NCBI GenBank assembly: GCA_033964015.1
Contig: CM066914.1
Coordinates: forward strand, 21,301,023-21,365,022
Source: Scolanthus callimorphus
Lineage: Eukaryota; Cnidaria; Anthozoa; Actiniaria; Edwardsiidae
Direction: 5' to 3'
DNA: 64,000 nt
The position numbers and the translations under genes are program-made. The notes under the pieces were generated by a model that saw only the letters and a program-made list of their open reading frames with translations, was not told the origin of the DNA and ran no database searches. Below, one piece after another: positions 37,701 to 48,574 of this stretch (the first letter of the stretch is position 1; each line of letters opens with the position of its first letter).

Positions 37701-40700
37701 GTCATCACTTTAGGACCATACCTGTGATGTCCAGCACATTTGGATCACTAATATACTGCTCATCAACAACACGCAGTAATTCGGCTAAAAACAAAGAAAC
37801 ACAATATCAGAAATCTACATGGCCCATGAGGCAGAGAGGTCTCATTATTTTAGCATTGGTCATGTTTTGTACTGCAATTAGTTCACAGTGGAGGATCCAG
37901 GATTTTACAGAGGGGGGTTCCGTTTCTTCTTCACTCATTCTGAGAATGTTACAGGAACTAAATTATGGAAAGCTCATTCACGAGCGGTCTGGGTTTCACA
38001 ATAAATCCTCATTGATTTGGTGCTCAAGGGGAGTTCCGTGGAACCCTAACCCCCTCTGGATCCACCACTGGTTCACAGCTTGGTACTGGAGCAATCTATG
38101 ACATTATATTGTACCAAAGTAGCAGATGCCAGGTTCTTCTAATAAGCAACATTTTCACACTGTACCTCCATGTCCCTGTTTTTGATAGGGTGGAAGAACA
38201 AGCATCTGGCTGTAGGTGAGACCAAGAACTAAAGTTTAGCTGAAAGCTTTTAAGAGGAGTAGCAGATCCGGAAAATTTGAAAGGGGGGTGGTTAATACAA
38301 AGGTTATACCGGCCATTTTTTGGGAAAGGGGGTGGCAGCGATGTCAACTCTCCCGGTTTTGCAGGGAGCCACAAGATTTTTCACTTTGTCTCCTGGGAAA
38401 AAACAAGATCATTGCCATATATTTACTGTATTTCTCCCGGGAAAATTTCAGGAAATTTTCGCCATTCCAAAGCAGTCTCCAGATTTTTGAAATCCTCGGG
38501 TTAACGTCCCTGGGATGGGGTTGTGAAACATTGAGAAAATGGGGTGGCTCACAGGGAATTTCTGCAGAAACCCATCCATGGAAAAAGCTAAATTTCCCAA
38601 GGCACACACATGGGAAGTGTTCGGAATTCACATGGATAGGACACTTCCCATTTTCTTCTACCATGCGAAATTTAGCTTTTCCCATGGATGAGTTTCTGCA
38701 GAAATTCCCTGTGGCTATAGTCACCCTATTCACCTCCCCTGGAACAGCCACTGAAGAGGGAAAAGAAAATGCCAATCTTTAGCTTAAATATTATTATGGA
38801 AGCCTGACCAAACCATACTGACCTAATTCTTGGTCTAATCTTGTCGGGATATGCATAATAATGGTACACTGTCATGTAACCAACAATATTGTACTCCAAC
38901 TCCCCTGCTACTGTCTTTTTCTCAAACCTGTGATAAATTTGAATATCTTAGTTACTCCTTTATGGGGTTTACTCAAGAACGTTAGGCCTAAAAGGAATAC
39001 ACACATGTACCATAAGTAAGTAAGTAAGTAGATCTTTAATCAAAGATGCTAACCCTGACAACATTGCTGATTTACACTAGGGGGCATCAAACCCTTACAG
39101 AATAATAAAAATATTATAATAGAATTGCACATGTAAATATGTAAAAAAGTTACAGTACTTGACTTAAAATATTAAAGGTATCTGAGAGTGGATATTTTTT
39201 CTTTGAAAGAATGGAATGTTTAACAGATCACATTCCCTGATTCTGGGAGGCAGATTATTCCAGTGTTTTGCACCATTTTACGAAAAAGATTTTTCATATA
39301 CTCAGTTTTTGGTAAGGGTAACTGCAGTGAGGATTTGGAACCTCTCAGATCAACAGTTGTCACCTGATTCTTATGCTGAAACTGCCTGCGAATAGAACAC
39401 AGGGCTTGACCACTTTGTACATTGTTTTAGACTTCACTTTAGCTCTTTGAATTTAGGTGTCCCACCCAAGAGAGTTTGCAGAAAGTTTTCTTCCACAATG
39501 CAAAAATGCATTGTGTGGTTCCAAAAAATATCCATACCCCCCCAACGGAAGGGTGTTGAAAAGTGACCCCCCACCCCTCTGGAATTTCCGAAGAAAAATA
39601 CAGTATTTGTATGGAAAGATCAGGTAAATTGACCCCTCACCCCTCCGGAATTTCCAATCCCTTCCGTAGGGGGGTATGGATAATTTCTGGAAACACACAT
39701 GGAGAAAAAAAGCATTGGGTAAGCCCCTTGTAAAGGCCTGCTTCAAACTGTTAAACAGTCCTTTGAAAAATATTATGAATTCAAGCTATTGCCATATTTT
39801 AGTAATCTTACATGAGATAGAAGTGCCACCTCTCATCATCAGTATCTGCATAAAAACAAGGTCACAATTATTACATGGAACATAAATGTCAACTTCAACA
39901 GTGTTAGCTTTGCTCTGAGCCCCCACCATCCACTGTGTGATCTGGGAAACATTCGTAGTCTTCCTGCAAAAAATGATTTTGCCCAACATTTCTAAACTCA
40001 ATTTACTAGACTCATAAAAATATAAAAAAATAAAGACAGTCCTCACCTAGAATCTTTGATCACACAGTTTTTATCACATACAGTCTCAACATGATATTAT
40101 GTGTTAAGGCTGGTTTTCATATGTCAGGACTGTCGGGGATGATCGGTGAGGGCTTGTTTCTTGTCCGTCCCAGTCAGTCCCAACATATGAAAACACAGCT
40201 TCGGGGACGATCGGAGACGTCTCCGACCGTCTGGGATGCGATTGGGAAAATAGAAACCGTTTCTAATTTCCCGATTGCATCCGAGTCAATCGCCAATGTT
40301 GCCGACAATTCCCGATATGCATTTTCATAAGACTGGGATTGACGGGGATGGTCGGGCAGCCACCGATCCCCGATCGTTCCCGACGGCTCCCGACATATGA
40401 AAACCAGTCTTAAGCAATCAAATTGAATGTCATACCTATAATATTTTAATGTCATACCTACAGTATATTGTGTGTCATACATATATTATTTAATGTCATA
40501 CCATATTATTATATATTATACCTACATTTTAATGCCATACCTATGTAGGAGGCAGCATCTATAAACCACAGCAAGAAAGTTTGAAGCCTGGTGTGATAAT
40601 CCTTGAACTTGGGAACCAAGATATCAGCCTTTAATATAAAGAAAAAAGAAACAGTGAAAATGAATAGTTAGGATGAATATTTAGTAGCAACACAATTATC

Positions 40701-43425
40701 TCTATGAGCCCCCCAACGTCCACTGTTGTATGGGCAAGCAGGGGCATAGCCAGGATTTCTAAGGGGGGGGGGGGGGCAAATTAGGTTCAAAATGAAAAGG
40801 GTTGCTCTCTAATACTAGACATAGTGAAGATAGTACTGTTCATTTGAATAGCCAGTGTGGTAAAGTATTTGGCATCTTACACTATGCAAGCTTAAGCTGC
40901 CTTGGTTGGTTAGTTTTGGGATAAAATCACTAAAAACAAGAGAGGAGGCAGGGGGGTTCCTTGTTCCTTGATGCAGGAGGAGGGGGTCGAGAACCCATGG
41001 AACCCCCTGGCTAAGTCCCTGCAATAATCTATTCCAGAACAGGGGGGGGACTCCCTCATTTTTGGCGCGGGTGCTCGTTGGGAACTTTCGATTTTACCCC
41101 TAAAAGGTACCAAACATGGCGTCGCTTATTTGATTTTGACAGCTAAAAGGTACCAACAATACATATTTGCCCTCGAAATACGTCTTAAATTCAGGCTAAC
41201 AACAATTGTGATTTGCTTGATTTGCCAGAACGGACCTCTAACAGGTACCTATCTGGAAAAAAATACAAGTTTTCGAATTTTACCCCCTAAAAGTTACCAG
41301 AGGCCTGATTTTATACCCTAGGGGTACGACGAGCACCCCGCCCAAAAAATATGGGAGTCCCCCCGGGGAAAAACTAGGGCTGAGATATTGAATGAGATAC
41401 ATTTCATCATAATAAGAATGGCATAAGATGGTGAAGTCCCAAACATATGTGGGCATTCCCAACAAGATAGCCTTGATATGGCAAACCCTAATACTTACTG
41501 AGTAAATTTCAAAGTTGGATCCTTTTCTGTCATATGAATGGATCAGTTTCCCCATTGGTCTGAAGCTGGACTCAGTAGGGAGTCTTGCCATGAATTCATC
41601 TCTGTTAGTTAAAAACCCTGGAAAGCAAGAAGCAAACAAACTGCAACTTTAAAGTTGTCCTCCTGCAAGCAGAAGAGCATTTGATACATACCTCCTGGAA
41701 ACTGCTCTGCAATAATTTCTTTTACTGGATCGGCCTAAAAAAATACAGACAGTTAATAATAAAACTTTGATTTTGTAGTCCAATAAATTTTAAATAAAAT
41801 AGGTGCAAAAATGGTGTTTTCTTCCTATGCAATTGTACTGTAATACAAATTGCACAATAATATCAAATCTCAATAAATCTACAGAAATCAGATCTGTTGC
41901 CACAGTGAACTCAACAATTGAGTAAAATCAACAATAATATTATATTTTGTTACCTCAATTCCTTCAGCAACTTTGCCAGTTATGTCAGATTCGTATGTCA
42001 AACCTAGATATGTCAGGAGACTTCCAGCATGATAGTAGAGCTGAGCAAACACAGGAGAAATTGCATTTAAAAATAAATAGGATAGCAGCATGGGTTACGT
42101 GAAGCATATCATATTGAAAACAACAACAGAATCCATTACCATTACTCTCAATATACAACAAACTATACAATTCATGAATCACACTTTTCCTTAATATGGG
42201 AACTGATAAACTTTCCCAACAGTGGAAAAATGCTTTTACAATAGCCCAGGTTCGAATTATGCCCAAATGCTCACAAGACAAAAGCTTCAAATCAAGGCTT
42301 TCTCCAAGTTCTAATACATTTACAGTAATTTCAAAAGAAAGCCTCGACTTGAGGTTATTGTTTGTAGGCATTGGAGCGTAATTCGAACATGGCCTATTAC
42401 CTATCTTTTTATTTTTCTGAATTTTCGCTCTAATAGATGGCAGGTATACTATCCAGCATGTGTTTCTTGTAGAAATATATAGTTTACCTGAACTTCTAAG
42501 CCAGAATATCCAAAGATGGTTTCACTAAAACAAGGAAATGAGCTTTAGGAAAACATTTTTTAGAGGGCCCCAGCAAGGGAGTGCCCACACATGACATGGA
42601 AAGAGCTGGACAATCAGTATTTGAGGGAGTGGCTCATGAGGGGCTGCCGAGGACACAGGGATGCGTGGAGGAGGCAGCTGAAGGCATATTATGGGAAGTC
42701 TGTCACTCATTCTAGGTATTATGGATGGAAAACATTTAGTGAGTGAGTGTGATGGTACAGATTTCTTCTTTATCTCACCTGTCGCCAAAGAACTGGTGTG
42801 AGAATGCTGGGTGAAATTCCCTGCCCTTGTCAAAAATATCCTTCTCATTTCTCACTAGAAGAATAAATATGTTCCTTACTAAAATGACATCATTAATTCA
42901 TATACACAGAACATATACACAGAACATTAGGCAAGGCACACTATCTTTTGAACACAATGTTATGTAGAGTCTACACAAGCAGATTTGTTTGACAATTTAT
43001 ATTTGGCAAATCCATGTAAATGATGAGAAGCAAAAGGCTAAAGTACGGTACAGTACAAGTTAGAAGTGACAGTGTACAGCTATAAAATAACGCTCGTTTG
43101 CACTAGGAAATGGCCATACGCAACACTGCAGTACCATTGCACTGTTATTAAACACAAGAACACAATTATTGAAAAGCTTTTCTTGAGAAACTTCTACATG
43201 AATGGTCGAACATTTGACCAATTTTCAATTTGAATACTCACCCAACTTGAAGCAAACGGCTTCGTTTGCATTGCATTTGTACCGTGCCAAGACATTTTCG
43301 ACCATCTGAACTACGAAGTTACAGAGAAAATTAGTTAAATTAACGTTATTCTTTACATTTAAACTACCCCGGCCAATAAAACGGTATAAATACGCTAAAA
43401 CTCATAACTTACTGTCGATATCCAT
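31741..43425 (-). CDS. HAT1: Histone acetyltransferase type B catalytic subunit
   Basis: Fifteen exons join in phase to 404 aa (human 419): 43413-43425, 43242-43310, 42779-42854, 42488-42524, 41954-42040, 41692-41734, 41499-41617, 40541-40628, 39812-39845, 38823-38927, 38166-38209, 37722-37784, 37315-37466, 33153-33269, 31741-31908. All introns are GT-AG. Recognisable blocks are FSHQFFGDSETIFGY, DTDDERWHFY, VGYMTVYHYYAYPDK, the acetyl-CoA loop QKQGHG (233-238), LDITVEDPSDEF and LQARRVYEILRL. The residues matching human catalytic Glu187, Glu276 and Asp277 are present (Glu182, Glu261, Asp262 here). HAT1 acetylates new histone H4 at Lys5 and Lys12 in the cytosol and nucleus with RBBP7. The C-terminal exon is helical. 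Five exons are under 45 nt. The exon 2 acceptor is placed two codons before ATGGTC because only that choice keeps the phase set by exon 1. Confidence 0.97.
32080..32560. repeat. Diverged repeats in HAT1 intron 14
   Basis: Direct repeats of GAGCCTCCATCTACTCCAC lie at about 32090-32170. A second element at about 32400-32555 (GAGAAAGGGGACATA, CTTCGGACACCTG, GATGGGCTCCTG) is related to sequence near 44745-44915. Confidence 0.5.
32800..33080. repeat. Dispersed repeat, copy 2 of 2
   Basis: Matches 29930-30225: GCATTTGTCGCGGC, AAGTTGCAACTGCA, AAACGAAATACAA, TCTGTGCACTCTTTTCTT. It ends about 75 bp from HAT1 exon 14. Confidence 0.6.
33392..33542. mobile_element. Mariner-like MITE, TA duplication
   Basis: A 151-bp element with ends CAGTAAAAACCCACATATAAG and the near-complement CTTAGACGCGGGTTTTTACTG. 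TA flanks both ends. The TIR and TA duplication fit Tc1/mariner non-autonomous elements. It lies in the large HAT1 intron. Confidence 0.85.
33884..34025. mobile_element. Short inverted-repeat element
   Basis: Ends CTGGGGCCAGTTCCTGAAAGG and CTAGGAAAAGGCCCCTGG are imperfect inverted copies, with internal GATAAAAGTTATC and AACTTTTATC arms. No coding capacity. Confidence 0.6.
34363..34535. repeat. GCGGCAC-rich element related to 62163-62339
   Basis: Begins AGATTTCGTATGACTG, then GTTAAAAGTGCCGCGACACT twice in tandem, and ends with TCGCGGCAC units. It shares its left end with the intact copy at 62163-62339, but its right end has decayed. Confidence 0.65.
35109..36739 (+). CDS. Gene without visible introns nested in HAT1 intron 13; possible cnidarian pore-forming-toxin-like protein; one frame break
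   Basis: An ATG in good context (GTAATGG) at 35109 opens a reading frame that shifts by one base between about 35280 and 35315. It then stays open to the stop at 36737-36739, so the span would code for roughly 540 residues. No signal peptide is visible. The N-terminal part is predicted helical. A glycine-rich hydrophobic segment (about 35340-35450; contains LIGRPFGAVAGYICDI) is followed by about 200 charged helical residues. The C-terminal third looks beta-rich (HYFQLINHTHVPIKIV). Helices around a hydrophobic hairpin followed by a beta-rich end resemble the jellyfish CfTX/CrTX family and its anthozoan relatives. This is a shape-based guess, not a proven match. It lies opposite to HAT1 within the intron between exons 13 and 14. 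A lineage-specific protein of unknown function is equally possible. Confidence 0.6.
38338..38512. repeat. Dispersed hairpin repeat, copy 2 of 3
   Basis: Starts GCGATGTCAACTCTCCCGG and ends near GGGTTAACGTCCCTGG. It is the inverted counterpart of 13752-13970 and 54176-54358. Located in HAT1 intron 10. Confidence 0.65.
38541..38727. mobile_element. Hairpin element of 187 bp in HAT1 intron 10
   Basis: The left arm (CACAGGGAATTTCTGCAGAA, then CCATGGAAAAAGCTAAATTTC) is complementary to the right arm (GAAATTTAGCTTTTCCCATGG, then TTCTGCAGAAATTCCCTGTG). The centre is GAATTCACATGGATAGG. It sits between exons 10 and 11. Confidence 0.8.
39015..39450 (-). mobile_element. LINE 3' fragment in a HAT1 intron
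   Basis: The minus strand encodes GAKHWNNLPPRIRECDLLN, the C-terminal block of non-LTR reverse-transcriptase ORFs, after one in-frame stop. A stop and a 3' UTR follow, ending in an (ACTT)n tail at 39015-39030. It lies between HAT1 exons 9 and 10, in the same orientation as the gene. Confidence 0.7.
39513..39698. mobile_element. MITE, copy 2 of the family at 26695
   Basis: Ends GTGTGGTTCCAAAAAATATCC and GGATAATTTCTGGAAACACAC are inverted. It shares GAAGGGTGTTGAAAAGTGAC and CCCTCTGGAATTTCC with the MBTPS2-intron copy. It lies 114 bp from HAT1 exon 9. Confidence 0.8.
40108..40409. mobile_element. Hairpin element with TTAA duplication
   Basis: A 302-bp element whose ends GGCTGGTTTTCATATGTCAGG and CCGACATATGAAAACCAGTC are inverted. 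TTAA flanks both ends (40104-40107 and 40410-40413), as in piggyBac-type insertions. The interior holds inverted GGGGATGATCGG and CCGATCCCC blocks. Located in HAT1 intron 8. Confidence 0.8.
41042..41366. mobile_element. Hairpin element, uninterrupted copy of the family at 47411
   Basis: Ends GGGGGGACTCCCTCATTTTTGG and AAAATATGGGAGTCCCCCC are inverted. The interior repeats CCCTAAAAGGTACC in both orientations. It lies about 130 bp from HAT1 exon 7. Confidence 0.75.
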
Positions 43426-43630
43426 GATGGCCGATCGATCGTTCTTTCCAGTTCCCGCGCTTATGAATTACGAATAAGCAACACCGCTGACATTTGCGCC
43501 CGCGTACGCGGGAAAATCGTCACAGAGCGGGTCGCCTGTGGTTTACTACAAAACATGGAGAGTTTTACCGACACTTTTGTACTTTTAGGCACGCCGTTGC
43601 TTAATATTTACCCGAGACAATTTTTCCTAA

Positions 43631-44181
43631 GGCCAGTTTCAGACGTCGAACTTTTTCCGCGTCGAATCTAATTGTTAGAAATTTCATTTGCAGCTTCTAG
43701 GACACTGGACACTTTGCCTAGTGCATAAGGTAAATCTAGATGAGTCTAGCACAACAAAAAGGAATGTAAAGTTTGTTTTTCTTGTTTATTCTTCCTTTTG
43801 TTGTGAAAAGGAGAAAACCACTCGGCTGAATTCATAGTTCCGACCTGTCATTCAAAGCCATAGTTACTGTTGTTATGTCCCACAAACAAACCAGGGTTTT
43901 CCTTAAAAAAAGGCCAAAATTATTCCGATCCCGTTAAGGTTTACCAGATAACTCTATCTTCGGATCATCTCAGTTTACACTGTCATAAAAGGCAAAAAAA
44001 GTGCTGCAAATCGACTGATTTCGGAAGTCCTGAAATACTGTTTGTGGGACACGATCAGTTCCCGCGGGAGAAGCTTTCCATCGCTGATTGGTATCTCCAG
44101 ATAGCGTGAAATGGCTTCATTGTTTGATCGGAACTATGAATTGGATTCGACGTGGCAAAAGATCGACGTTTGAAACAGGCC
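43631..44181. mobile_element. 551-bp hairpin element upstream of HAT1, TAA duplication
   Basis: Ends GGCCAGTTTCAGACGTCGAA and TCGACGTTTGAAACAGGCC are inverted, followed inward by CGCGTCGAATC and GATTCGACG. TAA flanks both ends (43628-43630 and 44182-44184). It starts about 205 bp upstream of the HAT1 start codon. Internal ORFs are not genes. Confidence 0.8.
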
Positions 44182-44184
44182 TAA

Positions 44185-45216
44185 GCTACTTTTATGTACG
44201 CGTGCGCGCCATTTCAGATCAGGGAAGGCCCTCAAATGGATGTCACGAGAGCCTCCCTTGCGAGGCGACGAGTCGGGAAGCTCTGGGTTCGAGAATGGCA
44301 ATTTACAGTTTTCACTATGTTGCGCACGCAAAATAAAAGGGATGAGAAATAACAAAAGCCGTCTTCGCCAGAACGAGTCGGAACGGCTCAAGGGTATTGT
44401 TCTCACAACCTCGTGAAAACGGTCAATTTCCCTCCAGGACTAGATCATCATATGTTTCACGGAAATTATGAAGAAAAATACCACATGTTATAATATGAAG
44501 TGGTATTGCACAAATTGCAAGGCAAAGGTCGCGCAATTGTGAAAATTTTCGTCAAATTTAGTTTAAAAAATCAGTCGTAATAGAAGCCTACCTTTTGCAT
44601 CGCTTTACGACATGAACCTTGCTTTTTTGACAGCCGTCGTTGGGAGGTTCTCAAATGCGATACAGGTTGCCTTCATACTGCATGAGAAAGGGGAGGGTTG
44701 ACGGTTTTCACAGCAGACATTTTAAATTTTTCGCGAAAATTGGTGGCAGCGCTTATTTTTTTTCTTTTGAGAAGAGGGACACATTTTTTGAACCACGACA
44801 ACAAATTTTCCAGCAAATCCAAAATCTGCGATCCAAAATAGATTCCTCTACTCCTGCACTTCGGACGTGCCCTAACAGGTGATGGAGAGTCCTAGTGTGG
44901 ACGGGCTCCTGTCACGCCGGGTCTCCAAACCCGCTAACAGTTTTCTGATGTGCGTCAACAAGCTTTAGTCACTGACCACCGCAGGATCCGGAAGCCTGGG
45001 GTGGGGTGGCATTTCTCCAAAAATGCGGTAATCAATTTATGTTAAAACCGTAATTCCCTTCCCTTGGGATCCTCATAACCAGTATGCGCCACAGCGTGTA
45101 ATTTAGCACAAGATTTCGAATGATTTCTCTGGCCCTCTTGACCCCCCCCCCCCCCCCCCCGGAAATCTAGCCCCAAGAGTTCCCCCATTCTAGATCATGT
45201 GATGCTTTCATCTTTT
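44185..45216. other. Spacer upstream of HAT1
   Basis: No recognised gene. A diverged element at about 44745-44915 resembles 32400-32555. A poly-C run lies at about 45136-45160. Confidence 0.45.
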
Positions 45217-45598
45217 CAATAGGCCTTTTGCAACAGATGGTCACGTGACCCGGTCACCCTTAAAATGAGCAGATTCACCCAAATGATGCTCAGAAATGAA
45301 AAGAAATGAAAAGAGCCCGCTACAATGCAAACTCAATTTGGGAGCAAAAATAAAACTTGCTCTTTTAAGGGTTTGTATGATTGGATTGCAAGGCGTGCAA
45401 TTCAATCATACAAATCCTTGTAAAATAAACAGTTTTCTTTTTGCTCTCCCTCTTCGCGTATACATCGCATAGAGCTGAAACTCTGCCTTTTTACTAAAAT
45501 CAATATGCTCTTTTCATTTCTGAACATTATTTGGGTGAAGCTGCCCGTTTTAAAGGTGACCGGGTCACGTGACCATCTGTTGCAAACCGGGCCTATTG
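45217..45598. mobile_element. 382-bp hairpin element
   Basis: Left end CAATAGGCCTTTTGCAACAG, continuing ATGGTCACGTGACCCGGTCACC, is complementary to the right end GGTGACCGGGTCACGTGACC, TGTTGCAAACCGGGCCTATTG. Inner arms (AGAAATGAAAAGAG and CTCTTTTCATTTCTGA) continue the pairing. Confidence 0.8.
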
Positions 45599-46291
45599 GT
45601 TCCATATCCACGTGAAAATGCCGAGAAAAAAATCTGAACGACAAAGGATTTTTTCTTCATGTAAACATCAAATGGTTTCAAATGGGCAATTTGCATATAC
45701 GAAGGTACAGAGGATTTAGCTTCCCTAACAAGGCGCATCTGTTTGGATGAAATCGAACCTGCCAGTTGAACAGCAACCACACATTTATGGAGAGCCCATT
45801 ATGCTAGACTTTTATTCGTCAAATCTTATTCGCTTTCATAAGATTCATTACCTCCCACGACTTTCTTACCACAAGCATGCATCTGCTCATGGCTTTTTGT
45901 TAATAAAGCTAATTAACTTTTCGCTCAGCAAAATATAGGAAATTAACAAACAGAAAATTCATTTACTTTGTATTACGAATTTTTAAACTTCGTGTGAGAT
46001 CTTACATGTAAAGATCGATCTTCTAACAGATCACAATTTTACAATCAACATTTACAGTAACCGAGAACTTTTAAGGTCAATTTGAACTGAAAGGAGGTGA
46101 AAAATATACCAGCCAGGAATTATTATCTTGGATTGTTGAAGGAAGATTTGAAATTTTAAAACATTTCATGCTGCTTTTAAAATTATTAAAATAATGTTGT
46201 AAGACTCTTATCGTCTCCAATGGACGCACTTTTCAGTTTAGAAATGCCTTTCATTTGTCCCCCCTACAAGGAGGCACGGGCGCGTTTTTTA

Positions 46292-46565
46292 TGGCCCGTT
46301 CACACGTGATTTTATCAGCGACTTGAGGTGCGATCGGCGACGTCGGGTGAATGACTGGCGATATGACACTGCGATATTTGTCTGTGTTGGCGATCTGAAA
46401 AAAGTCGCACCTGAATCGCAGTGAAACAATAGAGAGTGATATCGCCGCGACATCACAAGTGAAATCTCGCCGTTTTTGTATAGCATCGCCATGTGATCGC
46501 CGGCCGTTCACACAACGCATTTTTGTATGGCATAGCCGTAGAAATCGCAGCGTGTGAACGGGACA
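46292..46565. mobile_element. MITE, PIF/Harbinger-like, TTA duplication
   Basis: A 274-bp hairpin with ends TGGCCCGTTCACACGTGATT and AATCGCAGCGTGTGAACGGGACA. TTA flanks both ends (46289-46291 and 46566-46568). The interior has repeated GGCGAT and ATCGCC blocks. Confidence 0.85.
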
Positions 46566-46630
46566 TTACACTTTTCGGCGGCATGAAGCGCGTACGCACA
46601 TAGCAGACATCGTTCAATGTAAGTGGTGCT

Positions 46631-47203
46631 AAAGCTATAGCTACAGCTAAACTAGGACACATGCAGCGTAAACACTTGTGTCCTGCATGCATGTTTACCC
46701 GGAGTGGCTAAACTCTCGGAAACACAAAATGTCATTGTCTTGCGGAGAAACATTTTTTTGTATCCCAGCTACAAAATTTGTCGCGCGTTTTTTGTTATTT
46801 TTTTTTTTTTCGCGTGGCTAAATTGGGAAACATAAAGGAAACATGTGTCGGGCTACAATGTTGCGCGCTATATGTGTCCTAGTTTGTTGTTGTTTAGCCA
46901 GGGCTTATATTTCAGTATGCGACTAAAATAATGTACAGCCCAACAACTGTAAAGCTACGGCTAAACTGGGACACACAATGCACGCTGCATGTTTCCCCGA
47001 GTGGCTAAACTAGGAAACATCACACGCGTGACTCGGACACATACTATGTTTCTTGTCTGGCGAAGAAACATTTCATTGTGTTCCCGGCTACATAATTTCT
47101 CGCGTGCAACAATGTTTCTCGCGTGGCTAAACTGGGAAACATGAAGGAAACATTCCGGCTACAATAATGCGCGCTACATGTGTCCTAGTTTAGCCAGGGC
47201 TTG
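46631..47203. repeat. Two adjacent copies of one dispersed repeat
   Basis: Copy A (46631-46906) and copy B (46953-47203) share GGCTAAACTRGGACAC, TGGCTAAACTAGGAAACA-type, GGAGAAACATTT, CGCGTGGCTAAA and a terminal GTCCTAGTTTAGCCAGGGCTT. The outer ends are inverted (AGCTAAACTAGGACAC and GTGTCCTAGTTT), so each copy is a hairpin. Confidence 0.75.
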
Positions 47204-47410
47204 ACTGGTTCACTAGTAGTTATTTCTAGCTCATCGAACATTAAAGAAACTTGCGCAAGTGTACTCAGAGCAGTCGACACGCGATATAAACAATGGACAG
47301 ACGCAAAAATCTCCCTTGCCACCCTCTGATGAGGAACCCAAATCCAGCCGCCAACCCTACCCGGGGTACCAGAGTCTCCAAGCTTCACTCGTTAACTTGC
47401 ACGCTTAGTT

Positions 47411-47983
47411 CCGGGGGGGGGGGGGGGGGGGACTCCCATATTTTGGGGGCTGGGGTGCTCGTCGTACCTTTTAGGGTTTAAAATCACGGCCTCTGGTACC
47501 TTTTAGGGGTAAAATTCGAAAACTTGCAATTTTTTCGAGATAGGTACCTGTTAGAGGTCCGTTCTAGCAAATTAAGCAAATCACACATGTTGGTAGCCTG
47601 AATTTCAGACGTATTTTCCCTCGTAAAAATACGAGAGAAAATTACGAGGGAAAATACGTCTTGTTGGTACCTTTTAGGGGTCAAATCAGAAAATCAACTA
47701 AGCGACGCCATCTTAAGGGCCATTTACACGCGCCGATTTGTCGGGCCCGATTTTGTTTACGTACGTTCGGTGTCGGCCCGACTTCTAAAAATCTGATGCG
47801 ATTCAAAGATTTTTGTTGTCGGGCCCGACAAATCGCAGCGTGTGAATGCACCGTCCGACAATCGGCCCGACAAATCGCAGCGTGTAAATGGGCCTTTAGG
47901 TACCTTTTAGGGGTAAAAACGAAAGTTCCCGACGAGCACCCCCGCCCCAAAAATATGGGAGTCCCCCCCCCCCCTCCCCCGGG
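47411..47983. mobile_element. hAT-like hairpin element carrying a nested insertion
   Basis: GCTTAGTT flanks both ends (47403-47410 and 47984-47991), an 8-bp duplication. Ends are CCGGGGGG…GGACTCCCATATTTTGGGG and CCCCAAAAATATGGGAGTCC…CCCCGG. Inside, CCTTTTAGGGGTAAAA occurs in both orientations. The element is interrupted at 47713-47895 by another MITE. Confidence 0.85.
47716..47895. mobile_element. Nested MITE, TTA duplication
   Basis: A 180-bp hairpin with ends AGGGCCATTTACACGCGCCG and CAGCGTGTAAATGGGCCT; TTA flanks both ends (47713-47715 and 47896-47898). Inside are GTCGGGCCCGA palindromes. It sits inside the element at 47411-47983. Confidence 0.88.
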
Positions 47984-48574
47984 GCTTAGTTACTGTTACG
48001 ACGATAGCGTCTTGGCTTAGCGGGTCAGTAAACGAGTGAAAAAAGAGTGTAGCTTGGAGACTCGGGTACCCAACCTTGGAGTTCCAGAGGTTGTTTCGTA
48101 CTGCCATTGTAAAAATGTCTACCCACTCTGAATTCCTTGTTGTCACGGTATTTTGAGAATTTTTACAGCCTGGAATTTTACTCCTGTAATAGGGTACCTT
48201 ATAACGCTACGGCCCCCCTCCCCGGTACGGCCACGGCCTTATATTACTAACTGCGCTTCCATATACTCGTTGTTGCCGCGCGCTGGTTTCCATGTTAGCC
48301 ACACACGAAACACAAAGCTGCGCCTATTACATTTTGCCACAGAGACAAAAAAATGTTATTCATCTACCGCGAGATGTTAAGAATGTTGCGCTCAAACTGG
48401 CCATCCAGGAAGCATGGAAGATTCTTCTTGAGAAATCTGTTCAGAAAGGAAGAGCTACAGTTCCAGCACGGCACGGTCTAGGGACTGAGTCTTATTGCCT
48501 CACCCCAGTCATGGCACTGACACGGTTAGGCCACAACGTGCGTCCATGTCAGAGCCTTTTAAGCGCGTCAGTCG

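Noticed and set aside
43551..43640. Possible plus-strand gene start diverging from HAT1
   Set aside because: The ORF is short, resembles nothing and runs into a hairpin element.
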